From contig LR590463.1 in the NCBI GenBank assembly GCA_901472405.1, forward strand, positions 2,418,001-2,482,000: DNA of 64,000 nucleotides, in the 5' to 3' direction. This document shows, piece by piece, positions 1-9,937 of the stretch. The stretch comes from Serratia rubidaea. GTDB taxonomy: Bacteria > Pseudomonadota > Gammaproteobacteria > Enterobacterales > Enterobacteriaceae. A model generated the notes under the pieces. That model was given only the letters and a program-made list of their open reading frames with translations. It did no database searches and was not told where the DNA came from. Made by a program: the position numbers and the translations under genes. Position 1 is the first letter of the stretch; each line of letters begins with the position of its first letter.

Positions 1-1
1 C

Positions 2-481
2 GCGCTGGTGCTGCCTATCGGCCGCAAGGCCGAGTTCAGCCTGGCGGCCGGCTACGGCAATCCGGCGTTTATCGTCGCGTTTATGATTCTGTTGACGATA
101 GTGATGCTGTTTATGTTCTTCTTTGCCATCCGTCCGCGCCGCTATGTGATCCTGGGCGATATGCTGATCGGCAATATCGCGGCGGACTTCGCGCCCTGCG
201 CCCCCTGGGCGCTGACCGCCAGGCTGGCGCGCCCGTGGCGGCTGGTTATTTGGCTGATAGCGGTGGCGCTGTGGAGCGTGGCGATTTGTCTGCTGTTCCA
301 GATGCTGAAGCTGCCGCAGAGTTTTGTGCCGTTTTACCTGTGCAGCCTGCTGCCCATCGTGCTGATTTATTGCGCCGAGCGTTATCAGGCGCTGTATGAC
401 AACCATCTTGAGGCGCAGGAAATGCGGCAGCGCTATGAAACCATCGCGGCGGCCGTCAATGCCAAACTGAATAAAGCGTAA
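2..481 (+). CDS. C-terminal part of an unrecognised membrane protein (5' end outside window)
   Basis: The reading frame is open to the first base of the window, so this is the 3' part of a longer gene. An internal GTG at base 8 is not a convincing start. The visible ~159 residues contain three hydrophobic segments (about residues 20-40, 80-97 and 104-120 counted from the GTG), an arginine-rich loop (RPRRY) between the first two, and a charged, probably helical cytoplasmic tail. The gene ends 42 bases before the 3' end of the convergent ggt gene, with a hairpin between them. I do not recognise the family and assign no function. Confidence 0.6.
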   Translation, partial: ALVLPIGRKAEFSLAAGYGNPAFIVAFMILLTIVMLFMFFFAIRPRRYVILGDMLIGNIAADFAPCAPWALTARLARPWRLVIWLIAVALWSVAICLLFQMLKLPQSFVPFYLCSLLPIVLIYCAERYQALYDNHLEAQEMRQRYETIAAAVNAKLNKA

Positions 482-487
482 TTGCAC

Positions 488-515
488 CAGCCCGGCCGCA
501 GCCGGGCTGTGTCTT
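488..515 (+). terminator. Hairpin between convergent membrane-protein and ggt genes
   Basis: A 9-bp perfect stem, CAGCCCGGC / GCCGGGCTG (488-496 / 501-509), has a CGCA tetraloop and is followed by TGTCTTT on the + strand. The T tract is weak. It lies exactly between two convergent genes and probably ends the upstream + strand transcript. Confidence 0.55.
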
Positions 516-522
516 TACCTGT

Positions 523-2196
523 TTACCTGGCGACCACCAGGCCGGTGCCGCGTCCGCGCGGATCCGAGGCGGTTTCCGGCGTCGCGTTATTGACCCGAAT
601 CACCTGAATATCCCCCATATTCCAACCCTGATCTTCCAGCGTATAGCCCATCTTCTTCAGCTGTGCGGCCACGTCGCCGGTTAACGGCGCGAAGCCGTCG
701 AAGTAGATGGTGTCTTTCGGCAGCAGCTGATGGTGCACCCGCTGCGCCGCCACCGCCTGCTGCAGCGGCAGGTGGTAGTCATAAATATTATTCAGCACCT
801 GGAAGATTGAGGTGAAGATCCGCGAGCCGCCCGGCGTGCCGATCACCAGTGTCACGTTGCCGTCGCGGGTGACAATGGTCGGGCTCATCGAGGAGAGCAT
901 GCGTTTACCCGGTTCGATGGCGTTGGCGTTGCTGCCGACCACGCCAAACGCATTGGCGACGCCGGGCTTGGCGCTGAAGTCGTCCATCTCATCATTCAGC
1001 AGGAAGCCGGCGCCCTTGACCACCACGCCGCTGCCGAAGTCCCAGTTCAGGGTATAGGTGTTGCTGACCGCGTTGCCGTCGGCATCCACGATGGAGAAGT
1101 GGGTGGTCTGGTGGCTCTCTAGGCCCGGCCGCACTTTCTCGGTGGCGGAGATCGCCTGCGGATTAACCTCCGCCGCGCGCTTCTGCAGGTAGTCGGCGGC
1201 GGTCAGCTTCTCTACCGGCACCTGGCTGAAGTCCGGATCGCCCAGATAGTCGGCGCGGTCGGCAAATACCCGTTTCTCAATTTCCGCCAACAGGTGGATA
1301 TAGCGCGCCGAGTTCAGCGTTACGCCGCGAAAATCCGCCGCGCGATCTTCCTTGATGCCCAGCAGCTGCGCCAGCGCGATACCGCCGGAGCTGGGCAGCG
1401 GGGCGGTATACAGGGTATTGCCGCGCCAGCTGATCTGCATCGGCTCGCGCCATTTAACCCGGTAGTTCTGCAGATCCTGCGCGCTGATCAGCCCGCCGTC
1501 CTGTTGCATCTGCTTGAGCAGCAGGGCGGCGGTCTCACCCTGGTAGAAGTCCGTCGCGCCCTTGTCGGCGATGCGGGCCAGTGTCTTCGCCAGCTCCGGC
1601 TGTTTAAACACCACGCCCGGCTGCATCTTGCCGAAGTAGTCGCCAAAGTTGGTTTTGCCGGCAAACAGCTTATTGGCGTCTTCACGGTACTGATACTGCT
1701 GACCGGCGACCTTAAAGCCCTGTTGCGCATAGCCGATGGCCGGCGTCAGCAGCTCGGCCCACGGCAGCTTGCCGAATTTTTTATGCGCCTCCCACAGCCC
1801 GAGCACCGTGCCCGGCACGCCGGCGGCCTTGCTGCCGATCAGGCTGAGGTTCTCAATCACTTCGCCTTTTTCATTCAGGTACATGCCTTTGCTGGCAGCC
1901 TGCGGCGCAGTTTCACGGTAGTCGAGGAAGTAGGGTTTGCCGTCGACATACAGCGTCATAAATCCGCCGCCGCCGATATTGCCGGCCTCCGGATAGGTCA
2001 CCGCCAGGGTAAACGCGGTGGCCACCGCGGCGTCGACCGCATTGCCGCCGGCCTTCAGGATCTGCGCCGCCACCTTGGCGCCGTATTCATCCGGCGCGGC
2101 GACGGCGCCGGCGTTGAGTTCCGCTGCCAGCAGCGGGGTGCTTGCCGCCATGATGGCGGCGCTGAGCGTCAGGATTTTGAACAGACGGGTCTGCAT
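523..2196 (-). CDS. ggt: Gamma-glutamyltransferase (glutathione hydrolase), periplasmic
   Basis: 557 residues, near the ~580 of E. coli Ggt. The N-terminus is a Sec signal peptide (basic MQTRLFK, hydrophobic core, cleavage near LLAA). The family hallmarks are present in order: NAVDAAVATAFTLAV and GNIGGGGFM near the N-terminus, PSSGG in the middle, and ESHQTTHFSIVD, where the Thr before THFS is the autoprocessing nucleophile that begins the small subunit. FGSGVVV and GTPGGSRIF follow. The enzyme is made as a proenzyme and cleaves the gamma-glutamyl bond of glutathione and gamma-glutamyl peptides in the periplasm. The gene appears monocistronic. One of the intact genes in the window, and a confident call. 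Confidence 0.95.
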   Translation of the reverse strand: MQTRLFKILTLSAAIMAASTPLLAAELNAGAVAAPDEYGAKVAAQILKAGGNAVDAAVATAFTLAVTYPEAGNIGGGGFMTLYVDGKPYFLDYRETAPQAASKGMYLNEKGEVIENLSLIGSKAAGVPGTVLGLWEAHKKFGKLPWAELLTPAIGYAQQGFKVAGQQYQYREDANKLFAGKTNFGDYFGKMQPGVVFKQPELAKTLARIADKGATDFYQGETAALLLKQMQQDGGLISAQDLQNYRVKWREPMQISWRGNTLYTAPLPSSGGIALAQLLGIKEDRAADFRGVTLNSARYIHLLAEIEKRVFADRADYLGDPDFSQVPVEKLTAADYLQKRAAEVNPQAISATEKVRPGLESHQTTHFSIVDADGNAVSNTYTLNWDFGSGVVVKGAGFLLNDEMDDFSAKPGVANAFGVVGSNANAIEPGKRMLSSMSPTIVTRDGNVTLVIGTPGGSRIFTSIFQVLNNIYDYHLPLQQAVAAQRVHHQLLPKDTIYFDGFAPLTGDVAAQLKKMGYTLEDQGWNMGDIQVIRVNNATPETASDPRGRGTGLVVAR

Positions 2197-2391
2197 AATG
2201 ATTCCTTGTAGGGTAGATTCTTATTAGGTTTTTCCTTGCCGGACGGCAGCCTGCAGGGCGGTGCAGCGTTCGGCCTAAAGAAAGTAGCAGCAGAAGCGGC
2301 CGGACGCCGGATGAAGGTCGGGTTTCGTGATATGGCGCAAACGGAAGAATGGTGCGGCCCGCACCGGCATGCAGCGCGGGCCGGCTGTTGG

Positions 2392-3114
2392 CTACTGCGT
2401 GCGCGTCGGTCTGACTACGATCTCATTCACATCGACATCCTCCGGCTGCTCAATGGCGTAACGCACCGCACGGCCGATAGCGTCCGGCTGCAGGGCGATG
2501 GCGCGGTAGCTTTTCATCGCTTCAGCGGCGGTGGGGTCGGTGATGCTATCGGCCAGTTCACTTTCCACTACGCCGGGGTGCACGCAGGTGACCCGCAGCT
2601 GGCGGTTCTCCTGGCGTAACCCTTCGGAAATCGCCCGTACCGCGAATTTGGTGGCGCAGTAAACTGCCGCGGTCGGCGACACCGACAGCGCACCGATCGA
2701 GGCAATATTGATGATATGTCCCGACTCGCGCGCCAGCATCGGCGGTAATACCGCCGCAATCCCGTACAGTACGCCCTTGATGTTTACGTCGACCATTTGC
2801 TCCCATTCCTCCACCTTGAGCGAGGCCATCGGTGACAGCGGCATCACGCCGGCGTTATTGATCATCACATCGATGCGGCCCCATTGCTGCAGCGCGCGGT
2901 CGATAAAGCGCTGCACCGAGTCGCGGCGGGTTACGTCGAGCGCCTGAACCGCCACCTCCGCGCCGCTGAAGCGCAGCTCATCGGCCAGGGCGGCCAAACG
3001 CGCCTCACGACGCGCACCGAGCAGCAGCAGGGCGCCGCCAGCGGCCAGCTCCCGGGCGATGCCCGCGCCAATGCCGCTGGAGGCGCCGGTAATCAAGATC
3101 ACTTTCTGCGTCAT
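2392..3114 (-). CDS. Short-chain dehydrogenase/reductase (classical SDR)
   Basis: 240 residues with the classical SDR layout: a dinucleotide-binding TGASSGIG at residues 9-16, NNAGVMP near residue 86, a catalytic Ser in IINIASIGA, and the YCATK catalytic Tyr/Lys pair near residue 149. This places it among NAD(P)-dependent oxidoreductases of the YdfG/clavulanate-dehydrogenase-like group. The substrate cannot be read from sequence. It is divergent from a LysR regulator 99 bases away, which is probably its regulator. The ATG is preceded by a purine-rich AGGAGAAAAA Shine-Dalgarno region. Confidence 0.9.
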   Translation of the reverse strand: MTQKVILITGASSGIGAGIARELAAGGALLLLGARREARLAALADELRFSGAEVAVQALDVTRRDSVQRFIDRALQQWGRIDVMINNAGVMPLSPMASLKVEEWEQMVDVNIKGVLYGIAAVLPPMLARESGHIINIASIGALSVSPTAAVYCATKFAVRAISEGLRQENRQLRVTCVHPGVVESELADSITDPTAAEAMKSYRAIALQPDAIGRAVRYAIEQPEDVDVNEIVVRPTRTQ

Positions 3115-3213
3115 GGTTTTTCTCCTGTCTGATTAACGTTGGCAATCTTACGTTGGCCGGACTATAAAGATAATCCGCTGACTGCTTTACAGACTGGTGA
3201 CGGTAGCTAACCA

Positions 3214-4098
3214 ATGATGCTTGATAAAAACGCGCTTGAGGTGTTTGTCATCGTGGCGCAAACGCGTAATTTTCGCCTGGCGGCGGAACGGCTGGGCGTA
3301 ACGCGATCGGCAGTCAGCCAGACGCTGCGCCGTCTGGAGGCTCGCCTCAATATCTCGCTGATGCAGCGCACCACGCGCAGCATCAGACTGACCGAGGCGG
3401 GGGAACGGCTGTACGCGGAGACCGCGCCCGCCATCATGCAGCTTAACGGGGCGGTCAGGGAGATGGTGGAACGGGCGGCGGAACCGCGCGGCCTGCTGCG
3501 GCTGGCGATCTCCTCCATTGCCGAACGTATGATCGGCGGCGATCTGTTGGCGAGCTTTATCACCGCCTACCCGCAGGTAGAGCTGGATATCACCATTACC
3601 GATGATGAGTTCGATATTGTGGCGCAGGGTTATGACGCCGGCGTGCGGCTCGGCGAGATTATCGAACAGGATATGGTCGCGGTGCCGGTGTCGGCCATGC
3701 AGCGTCAGATTGCAGTCGCCTCGCCGGCGTATCTGGCGCGGAACGGCACGCCGCAGCATCCGCATGAGCTGATTCATCACCGCTGCATCGGCTGGCGCAA
3801 AGAGCCTGGCGCCTCTCCCTATCGCTGGGAGTTTGCCGAGCAGGGGCGCGATTTTGATGTGGCCGTCAATCCTCAGCTCACCACGAACGATATGGGCGTG
3901 ATGGTGCGCACCGCCTGCGCAGGCGGCGGCATCAGCTTTGGCATGGAGGAGACCTTTCAGCCATACCTCGCACGTGGTGAACTGGTGACGCTGCTGGATG
4001 AATGGCTACCGACTTTCCCCGGCTTCTATCTTTATTTCCCCAGCAGAAAATATTTGGCGCCGAAGCTCAGGGCGTTTATTGATCATGTGAAGATGTAA
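3214..4098 (+). CDS. LysR-family transcriptional regulator
   Basis: 294 residues. The N-terminal winged helix-turn-helix is clear (residues 3-62: NALEVFVIVAQTRNFRLAAE, TRSAVSQTLRRLE), followed by the TRSIRLTEAG linker and a type-2 periplasmic-binding-like effector domain to residue ~290. It resembles the regulators that sit divergently beside SDR or oxidoreductase genes and probably controls the SDR at 2392-3114. The effector is unknown. Two adjacent ATGs exist (3214 and 3217); the first is used here. Confidence 0.9.
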   Translation: MMLDKNALEVFVIVAQTRNFRLAAERLGVTRSAVSQTLRRLEARLNISLMQRTTRSIRLTEAGERLYAETAPAIMQLNGAVREMVERAAEPRGLLRLAISSIAERMIGGDLLASFITAYPQVELDITITDDEFDIVAQGYDAGVRLGEIIEQDMVAVPVSAMQRQIAVASPAYLARNGTPQHPHELIHHRCIGWRKEPGASPYRWEFAEQGRDFDVAVNPQLTTNDMGVMVRTACAGGGISFGMEETFQPYLARGELVTLLDEWLPTFPGFYLYFPSRKYLAPKLRAFIDHVKM

Positions 4099-4357
4099 TA
4101 AATTAAATTAATAGACATAGTGATATTTTTCATTAATGGCAAATAAGCGCGACCTGGCTGCACTAAAATAACTCCCGCTGCACGCCCGCAGTGAATTTAT
4201 GCCGTAATAAAACAGCGCGCACCTGCTGTTACCCACTGTTTAATAATAACTTATTGATAGTGGCATGCCTGATGCATACCTCCGGAAGCACGCTTATTCA
4301 ATATAACGCATCGTTGCCTGCGCCAAATAGGGCGTATGGCCTTTTGCCGGAGGAAAT

Positions 4358-5613
4358 ATGACCACGCTTAACCTTCCCGTCGTTGTCAGCGCACGCACCA
4401 AATGGATTCAGTTATTTCTTGGGCTGGTCTGTATGGCATCAATATCCAGCCCGCAATATGTCTGGACATTATTAACCCGTCCGCTGGCGGAGAAAATGGG
4501 CGTCGGCCTGGCGGAACTGCAGGTGACGTTTTCACTGCTGATTATCCTGCAGACCTTTTTCTCGCCGTTTCAGGGCAAACTGATTGACCGCTTCGGCCCG
4601 CGCCGCCTGATCGCCATCGGCACGCTGCTGTCGGGACTGAGCTGGGTGTTGGCCTCCCAGGTCGCCAACCTGACCGGGCTGTACCTGGCCTATGGCTGCC
4701 TGGGTGGGTTGGGCACCGGCATTGTTTACGTCGGCGTGGTCGGGCTGATGGTGCGCTGGTTCCCGCAGCAGCGCGGCTTTGCCGCCGGGGCGGTGGCCGC
4801 CGGTTACGGCATGGGCGCTATCCTGACCACTTTTCCGGTGGCGAACAGCCTGGCGGTTTACGGTCTTGAGCATACGCTGTGGCTGTTCGGCGCTATTTTC
4901 TCACTGGTCGGGCTGCTGGCCAGCCAGGGCCTGAAAGCGCCGCCGGAGGAGGCCACGGCGCCGGCCAGCCGCTTTGTGGCGCAGTCGTCGCGCCAGTACC
5001 GTTCCGGCGAGATGCTGCGCGAGCCGCTGTTTTGGCTGATGTTCGCCATGATGGCGATGATGTCGACCTCCGGGCTGATGGTGACCTCGCAAATGGCGAT
5101 ATTCGCCCGTGACTTCGGCATTGCCGACGTGGTGGTGCTCGGTATGGCGGCGCTGCCGCTGGCGTTAACGCTGGACCGCTTTACCAACGGCCTGACGCGG
5201 CCGCTGTTCGGCTTTATTTCCGACCGCTACGGCCGGGAAAAAACCATGTTTATCGCGTTTGCCCTGGAAGGGGGCGCGATGACGCTGTGGCTGCTGTCGC
5301 GGGATAACGCCTTGCTGTTTGTGTTGCTGTCCGGCGTGGTGTTTTTCGGTTGGGCGAGATCTTCTCGCTGTTTCCGTCAACGCTGACGGATACCTTCGGC
5401 AGCCGGCATGCCACCGCCAATTACGGCTGGCTGTACATGTCGCAGGGCATTGGTTCGATTCTCGGCGGGCCGCTGGCGGCGCTGATGTATCAATACACCG
5501 GCGGCTGGCATCTGGTGTTCGGCTGCGCGATTGCGCTGGACTTTATCACCGCCGGTCTGGCGCTGTGGCTGCTGCTGCCGTGGCGCCGGCGTTTTATGCA
5601 GCGGCAGGGATGA
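4358..5613 (+). CDS. MFS transporter of the oxalate:formate antiporter (OxlT/YhjX) type, one-base frameshift
   Basis: About 418 residues with 12 predicted membrane spans. The MFS loop 2-3 motif appears as GKLIDRFGPRRL and loop 8-9 as GFISDRYGREK. The N-terminal half (SPQYVWTLLTRPLAEKMG, GLGTGIVYVGVVGLMVRWFP) is typical of the OxlT/MCT-like branch that exchanges monocarboxylates or dicarboxylates. A strong Shine-Dalgarno (GGAGGAAAT) precedes the ATG. The frame breaks near 5350, where VFFGW should continue GEIFSLFPS. Restoring one G in the run TTGGGCGAG rejoins both parts exactly, so I read the break as a missing base. The substrate is unknown. Confidence 0.85.
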
Positions 5614-5620
5614 CGGGAAT

Positions 5621-5652
5621 AAAAAAAGCCGGTTAGCGATCGCTAACCGGCT
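5621..5652 (-). terminator. Intrinsic terminator of the aldehyde dehydrogenase gene
   Basis: A perfect 26-base palindrome (5627-5652, arms AGCCGGTTAGCGA) is followed on the minus strand by a run of seven T (5621-5627). It lies between the convergent MFS and aldehyde dehydrogenase genes. The T run is on the minus strand only. Confidence 0.85.
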
Positions 5653-5675
5653 GTTGGGTAACCAACGTCGACGGA

Positions 5676-7108
5676 TTAACGGCCGGCGACGGTGACGAAG
5701 CGGGTTTCCAGATAGGCTTCGATCGCTTCGCTGCCGCCTTCGGTGCCGTGGCCGGAGTCTTTCACGCCGCCGAACGGCGTTTCTGGCAGGCCGAAACCGA
5801 TATGGTTGATGGTCAGCATACCGCTTTCCACGTCGCGGCCCAGCGCGTTGACGGTGGCGATGTTGCGGCTGTAGGCATAGGCCGCCAGGCCGTAAGGCAG
5901 GCGGTTGGCTTCGGCGATGGCTTCGTCATAATCCTTGAACGGACGCAGCAGCGCCACCGGGCCAAACGGCTCTTCCGACATGGCGCGCGCGCTCAACGGC
6001 ACGTCGCGCAGCACGGTCGGCGCAAAGAAGTTGCCGTTGCCGGCCAGACGCTGACCGCCGGTGGTGAGTTTGGCGCCGGCGGCGATGGCGTCTTCAACAA
6101 AGGCTTCAATCGCGTCGACGCTGCGGCCCAGCACCATCGGCCCCATGGTGACGCCGTCCTCCAGGCCGTTGCCCACCACCAGTTTATTCACCTCGGCGGT
6201 AAATTTCTCGACAAAGGCGTCGTAAACACCCTGTTGGATCAGGAAGCGGGTCGGGGCGATGCACACCTGTCCGGCGTTGCGGAACTTGGCAGCCGCCAGC
6301 TCTTTCGCCGCGGCGTCCAGGTCGGCATCGTCAAAAATCAGCACCGGCGCGTGACCGCCCAGCTCCATGGTGGCTTTTTTCATATGCTGGCCGGCCAGCG
6401 CCGCCAGATGCTTGCCCACCCGGGTGGAGCCGGTGAAGGAAATTTTGCGGATGGTCGGGTGCGGGATCAGGTATTCGGAGATCTCCGCCGGCGTGCCGTA
6501 CACCAGACCGATCACGCCGGCCGGAATGCCGGCGTCGACGAAGGCCTGAATCAGCGCGGCCGGTGAGGCCGGCGTCTCTTCCGGCCTTTCACGATGATGG
6601 AGCAGCCGGCCGCCAGCGCGGCGGACAGTTTGCGCACGATCTGGTTAATCGGGAAGTTCCACGGCGTGAAGGCGGCCACCGGGCCGACCGGCAGCTTCAG
6701 CGTCTGCTGCTGCACGTCCTGCTGGCGCGACGGAATAATCTGGCCGTAAGTGCGGCTGGCTTCGCCGGCGAACCAGTCGACCACGTCGGCGGCGCCGAGG
6801 ATCTCGACTTTCGCCTGCGCCACCGGCTTACCTTGTTCTTCAGTCATCACTTTGGCGATGTCCCCGGCGCGCTCGCGCAGCAGCACCGCCGCCTGACGCA
6901 TAATGGCGGCGCGGCGGTGGGCGGAAGTTTCACGCCACAGTTTGAAACCGCGTTCGGTGGCGGCCAGCGCCAGCTCCAGATCGGCTTCGCCGGCGTGCGC
7001 TACCTGGCCGATAACGGCATCGGTGGCCGGGTTGGTGACGTTCAGGGTTTTACCGGAGACGGCGTCGCGCCATTCACCATCAATAAATAATTGCGTATTT
7101 GGGTACAT
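5676..7108 (-). CDS. NAD(P)-dependent succinate-semialdehyde-type aldehyde dehydrogenase, one-base frameshift
   Basis: About 477 residues after repair. The aldehyde dehydrogenase signatures are [21 protein letters not shown], the general base in MELGGHAP, the catalytic cysteine in [13 protein letters not shown], and [13 protein letters not shown]. The closest general type is GabD-like succinate-semialdehyde dehydrogenase. The frame breaks near 6590, where IIVKG should continue [15 protein letters not shown]; one missing C in the codon run GGC-CCG explains it. I start at 7108 (MYPNTQLF, with AAGAGG just upstream); an alternative start at 7123 (MKRGL) is possible. The gene follows the DJ-1-like gene closely on the same strand, so the two may be co-transcribed. 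Confidence 0.85.
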
Positions 7109-7126
7109 AAGGCCTCTTTTCATGTC

Positions 7127-7813
7127 TTACTTCTGATTCAACAGCGCCAGCAGCGCTTTGGCGGCGGCCGCCGATGAGGCAGGGTTCTGGCCGGTCACCA
7201 ACAGGTCGTCGGTGATCACGTACGATGCCCAGTCCTCGCCTTTGCTATAGCGGCCGCCGTTCTGTTTCAGCACGTCTTCAACCAGGAACGGGACGATGTC
7301 GGTCAGACCGACCGCGTCCTCTTCGCTGTTGCTGAAACCGGTGACGGACTTGCCTTTCACCCACGGCTGGCCGCGGGAGTCTTTGACGTGGCGCAGCACG
7401 CCCGGCGCGTGGCACACGGCGGCAACCGGCTTGCCGTGCGCCAGCGTTTCCTGGATCAGCGCGATCGAGTGGTGGTCTTCGGCCAAATCCCACAATGGCC
7501 CGTGGCCCCCCGGATAGAACACCGCATCAAATTCCTGCGGTACGATCTGCGCCAGCTTCCGGGTGGAGGAGAGCGCCGCTACCGCCGGCGCGTCGTTGAC
7601 AAAACGGCGGGTGTCGGCGGTTTGCGCATCCTCTTCGTTACTTTTCGGATCCAGCGGCGGCTGGCCGCCGGCCGGCGAGGCCAGCACCAGCTGCACGCCG
7701 GCATCCTTGAAGATATAATAGGGCGCGGCGAACTCTTCCAGCCAGAAGCCGGTTTTTTTGCCGCTGTCGCCCAGTTGGTCATGTGATGTGAGCACCATTA
7801 GAATTTTCATCAT
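7127..7813 (-). CDS. DJ-1/PfpI-type class I glutamine amidotransferase-like protein (Hsp31/glyoxalase III-like)
   Basis: 228 residues. The nucleophile elbow AAVCHAPG (cysteine near residue 134) with its following His, the FYPGGHGPLWDL strand before it, and LTSHDQ/GFWLEEFAAPY at the N-terminus are typical of the yeast YDR533C/Hsp31-like branch of the DJ-1 superfamily. Members have glutathione-independent glyoxalase (methylglyoxal to lactate) or chaperone roles. Divergent from an AraC-type regulator (7989) and immediately upstream of the aldehyde dehydrogenase, which fits a reactive-carbonyl function, although this is inferred from context. Confidence 0.85.
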   Translation of the reverse strand: MMKILMVLTSHDQLGDSGKKTGFWLEEFAAPYYIFKDAGVQLVLASPAGGQPPLDPKSNEEDAQTADTRRFVNDAPAVAALSSTRKLAQIVPQEFDAVFYPGGHGPLWDLAEDHHSIALIQETLAHGKPVAAVCHAPGVLRHVKDSRGQPWVKGKSVTGFSNSEEDAVGLTDIVPFLVEDVLKQNGGRYSKGEDWASYVITDDLLVTGQNPASSAAAAKALLALLNQK

Positions 7814-7988
7814 GGGTTCCTTCGGTGGGATTAGACCAGTCGTCTAGGGTGGCATGTTCGCCCGGCGAATTCTAGCCCGGCGTGGATTTTCGTCCCGGCA
7901 ACGCACAAGATGTGAACGTACCACTCAAAAGCCAGGCAATTTTCAACTATGCTTCGCTACTGAATTGTAGCCAACAGGATGCTCTGAC

Positions 7989-8816
7989 GTGCAAGGCGTA
8001 CCCGACAGATTCCCCGATAAAAAAGACCATGCCCGCTTTCGTCATCTGTCGCAGCATGCCGGCGTAGAGCTTTATCATGCCTACATCGAGCGCTACGCCT
8101 TTGCGCCCCATACCCATGACGCCTTTGGCATCGGCACCGTGGTGCAGGGCGCGGAGCGTTTTCGCTACCGGGGGGCGCAGCACCTGGCGGCGCCCGGTTC
8201 GCTGGTGCTGATGAACCCCGATGAACTGCACACCGGCGAATCCGCCAGCGACGGCGGCTGGCACTACCGCATGATCTATCTGGAACCGGCAACGCTGGCG
8301 CAAATCAGCGGTGAAGAGACCCTATGGTTCAACGAGGCGGTACGCCACGATCCGCTGGCGGCGCAGCGCATCACCGCCACGCTGAGCGCGCTGTGGCAGG
8401 CGGAGGATCCGCTGGCGCAGGACGGCCTGCTGCTGGATATTGTCGATATTTTTCGTCCCCATGCGCGCGGCGCGCGGCCAGCCTGCTCGGAAACCGCCCA
8501 CCGTTTTGCGCGGGTGCGGGAATATCTGTGGGACAACTATGCCCAACCGGTAACGTTGGCGCAGCTGGCAGCGCTGGTGATGCTCAGCCCGTTTCACTTT
8601 CAGCGTAAATTCAAGGCGGAGTTCCACGTGACGCCGCACCAGATGCTGATGGCGATCCGCCTGTATCGCGCCAAACAGCTGCTGACGCAGGGGCTGCCGG
8701 CGGCGCAGGTTGCGACGGCGGTGGGGCTGAGCGATCAGTCGCATCTGACGCACGCCTTCGCCGCGCGTTACGGCGTCACCCCCAGCGGCTATCAAAAACA
8801 GGTATTTCCCGCCTGA
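7989..8816 (+). CDS. AraC-family transcriptional regulator with N-terminal cupin
   Basis: 275 residues. The N-terminal AraC-type cupin (HAYIERYAFAPHTHDAFGIG, residues ~27-46) is followed by a two-HTH AraC/XylS domain at the C-terminus (VTLAQLAALVMLSPFHFQRKFK and AQVATAVGLSDQSHLTHAFAARYGVTPSGY). The start chosen is the GTG at 7989; no strong Shine-Dalgarno was seen. It is divergent from the DJ-1-like/aldehyde dehydrogenase pair and upstream of an EamA exporter. AraC regulators of this branch often control an adjacent LysE/EamA-type exporter. Confidence 0.85.
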   Translation: MQGVPDRFPDKKDHARFRHLSQHAGVELYHAYIERYAFAPHTHDAFGIGTVVQGAERFRYRGAQHLAAPGSLVLMNPDELHTGESASDGGWHYRMIYLEPATLAQISGEETLWFNEAVRHDPLAAQRITATLSALWQAEDPLAQDGLLLDIVDIFRPHARGARPACSETAHRFARVREYLWDNYAQPVTLAQLAALVMLSPFHFQRKFKAEFHVTPHQMLMAIRLYRAKQLLTQGLPAAQVATAVGLSDQSHLTHAFAARYGVTPSGYQKQVFPA

Positions 8817-8896
8817 TAAGCGCTAAAACAGCAATTTGCTACAAGCCAACCCGGCCCGATTGCGTTAGATTGGCGGCCGTTACCGGTTCGCACACT

Positions 8897-8927
8897 GCCA
8901 GAGCGTTGCTACGCTCTGGCTCTTTTT
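8897..8927 (+). promoter_or_regulatory. Terminator-like hairpin in the leader of the EamA exporter gene
   Basis: A 9-bp perfect stem GCCAGAGCG / CGCTCTGGC (8897-8905 / 8912-8920) with a 6-base loop is followed by TCTTTTT. The T tract ends only 11 bases before the EamA start codon, so the Shine-Dalgarno (GGAGT) lies directly after it. It either ends the upstream araC transcript or acts as an attenuator for the exporter. Confidence 0.6.
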
Positions 8928-8938
8928 ATGGAGTCACC

Positions 8939-9903
8939 ATGTTTTTAGGGATTATGTTTGCGCTTTCTGCCGGGCTGCTGTGGGGGCTGATTTTCGTCGG
9001 GCCGCTGATCGTGCCGGATTATCCCGCCGCGCTGCAGTCCACCGGCCGCTATCTGGCGTTCGGCCTGATTGCGCTGCCGCTGGCCTGGCTCGATCGCCAG
9101 CGGCTGAAAAAGCTGCGGCGGCGGGACTGGCTGGAGGCGCTGAAGTTTACCGCTATCGGTAACCTGCTGTATTACCTGTGCCTGGCCAGCGCTATTCAGC
9201 GCACCGGTGCGCCGATCTCCACCATGATTATCGGCACCCTGCCGGTGGTGATGTCGGTCACCGCCAACCTGTGTTACGGCCGTCATGAAGGGCGGCTCTC
9301 CTGGCGTCGGCTGACGCCGGCGCTGCTGCTGATTGCCCTGGGCTGGTGCTGGTTAACGTTGCCGAACTGCGCGGCAGTACGGTGCCGGTGGACCTTTGGC
9401 GTTACGTCAGCGGTCTGGCGCTGGCGCTGCTGGCGGTGATCTGCTGGACCTGGTATCCGCTGCGCAATGCGCGCTGGCTGCGCGAGCATCCGCAGCTGCG
9501 GCCGGCCACCTGGGCGACGGCGATGGGGGTGGCGACGCTGCCGCTGTCGTTGGTCGGCTATCTGCTGGTGTGCGGCCAGCTGGCGCTGACGCAGCCCGAG
9601 TTCGCTTTGCCGTTCGGCCCCAGGCCCTGGGTGTTTGTCTCGTTGATGATTGCGCTCGGGCTTTTCTGTTCGTGGATCGGCACGCTGTGCTGGAACGAAG
9701 CCAGCCAACGTTTGCCGACGGTGCTGGTCGGGCCGCTGATCGTGTTCGAAATTCTGGCCGGGCTGGCCTATACCTTTATGCTGCGCCAGAGCTGGCCGCC
9801 GCTGCTGACCTGCGCCGGCATCGCCTGTCTGATGATTGGGGTGATTTACGCCATGCGCATCCGGCCGGAGCCGGTGGTGGTCTCGGTGGACAGCAAGGCG
9901 TAA
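8939..9903 (+). CDS. EamA/DMT-family exporter, one-base frameshift
   Basis: About 321 residues after repair, ten predicted membrane spans in two EamA repeats. Repeat 1 begins MFLGIMFALSAGLLWGLIFV and repeat 2 begins SGLALALLAVICWTWYPLRN. The frame breaks near 9340: LLIALG should continue LVLVNVAEL, and one G missing from the run CCTGGGCTGG explains it. The second part runs to 9903 and ends in a basic tail. Family members export amino acids or drugs; the substrate is unknown. A terminator-like hairpin sits directly before the Shine-Dalgarno. Confidence 0.85.
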
Positions 9904-9904
9904 T

Positions 9905-9927
9905 GCCTGCCGCCGACGGCGGCAGGC
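9905..9927. terminator. GC-rich hairpin between convergent EamA and EF-G genes
   Basis: A 10-bp perfect inverted repeat GCCTGCCGCC / GGCGGCAGGC with a 3-base loop, without a T run on either strand. It probably acts as a bidirectional transcript-end or mRNA-stabilising hairpin. Confidence 0.45.
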
Positions 9928-9937
9928 GGGAGGGAAC

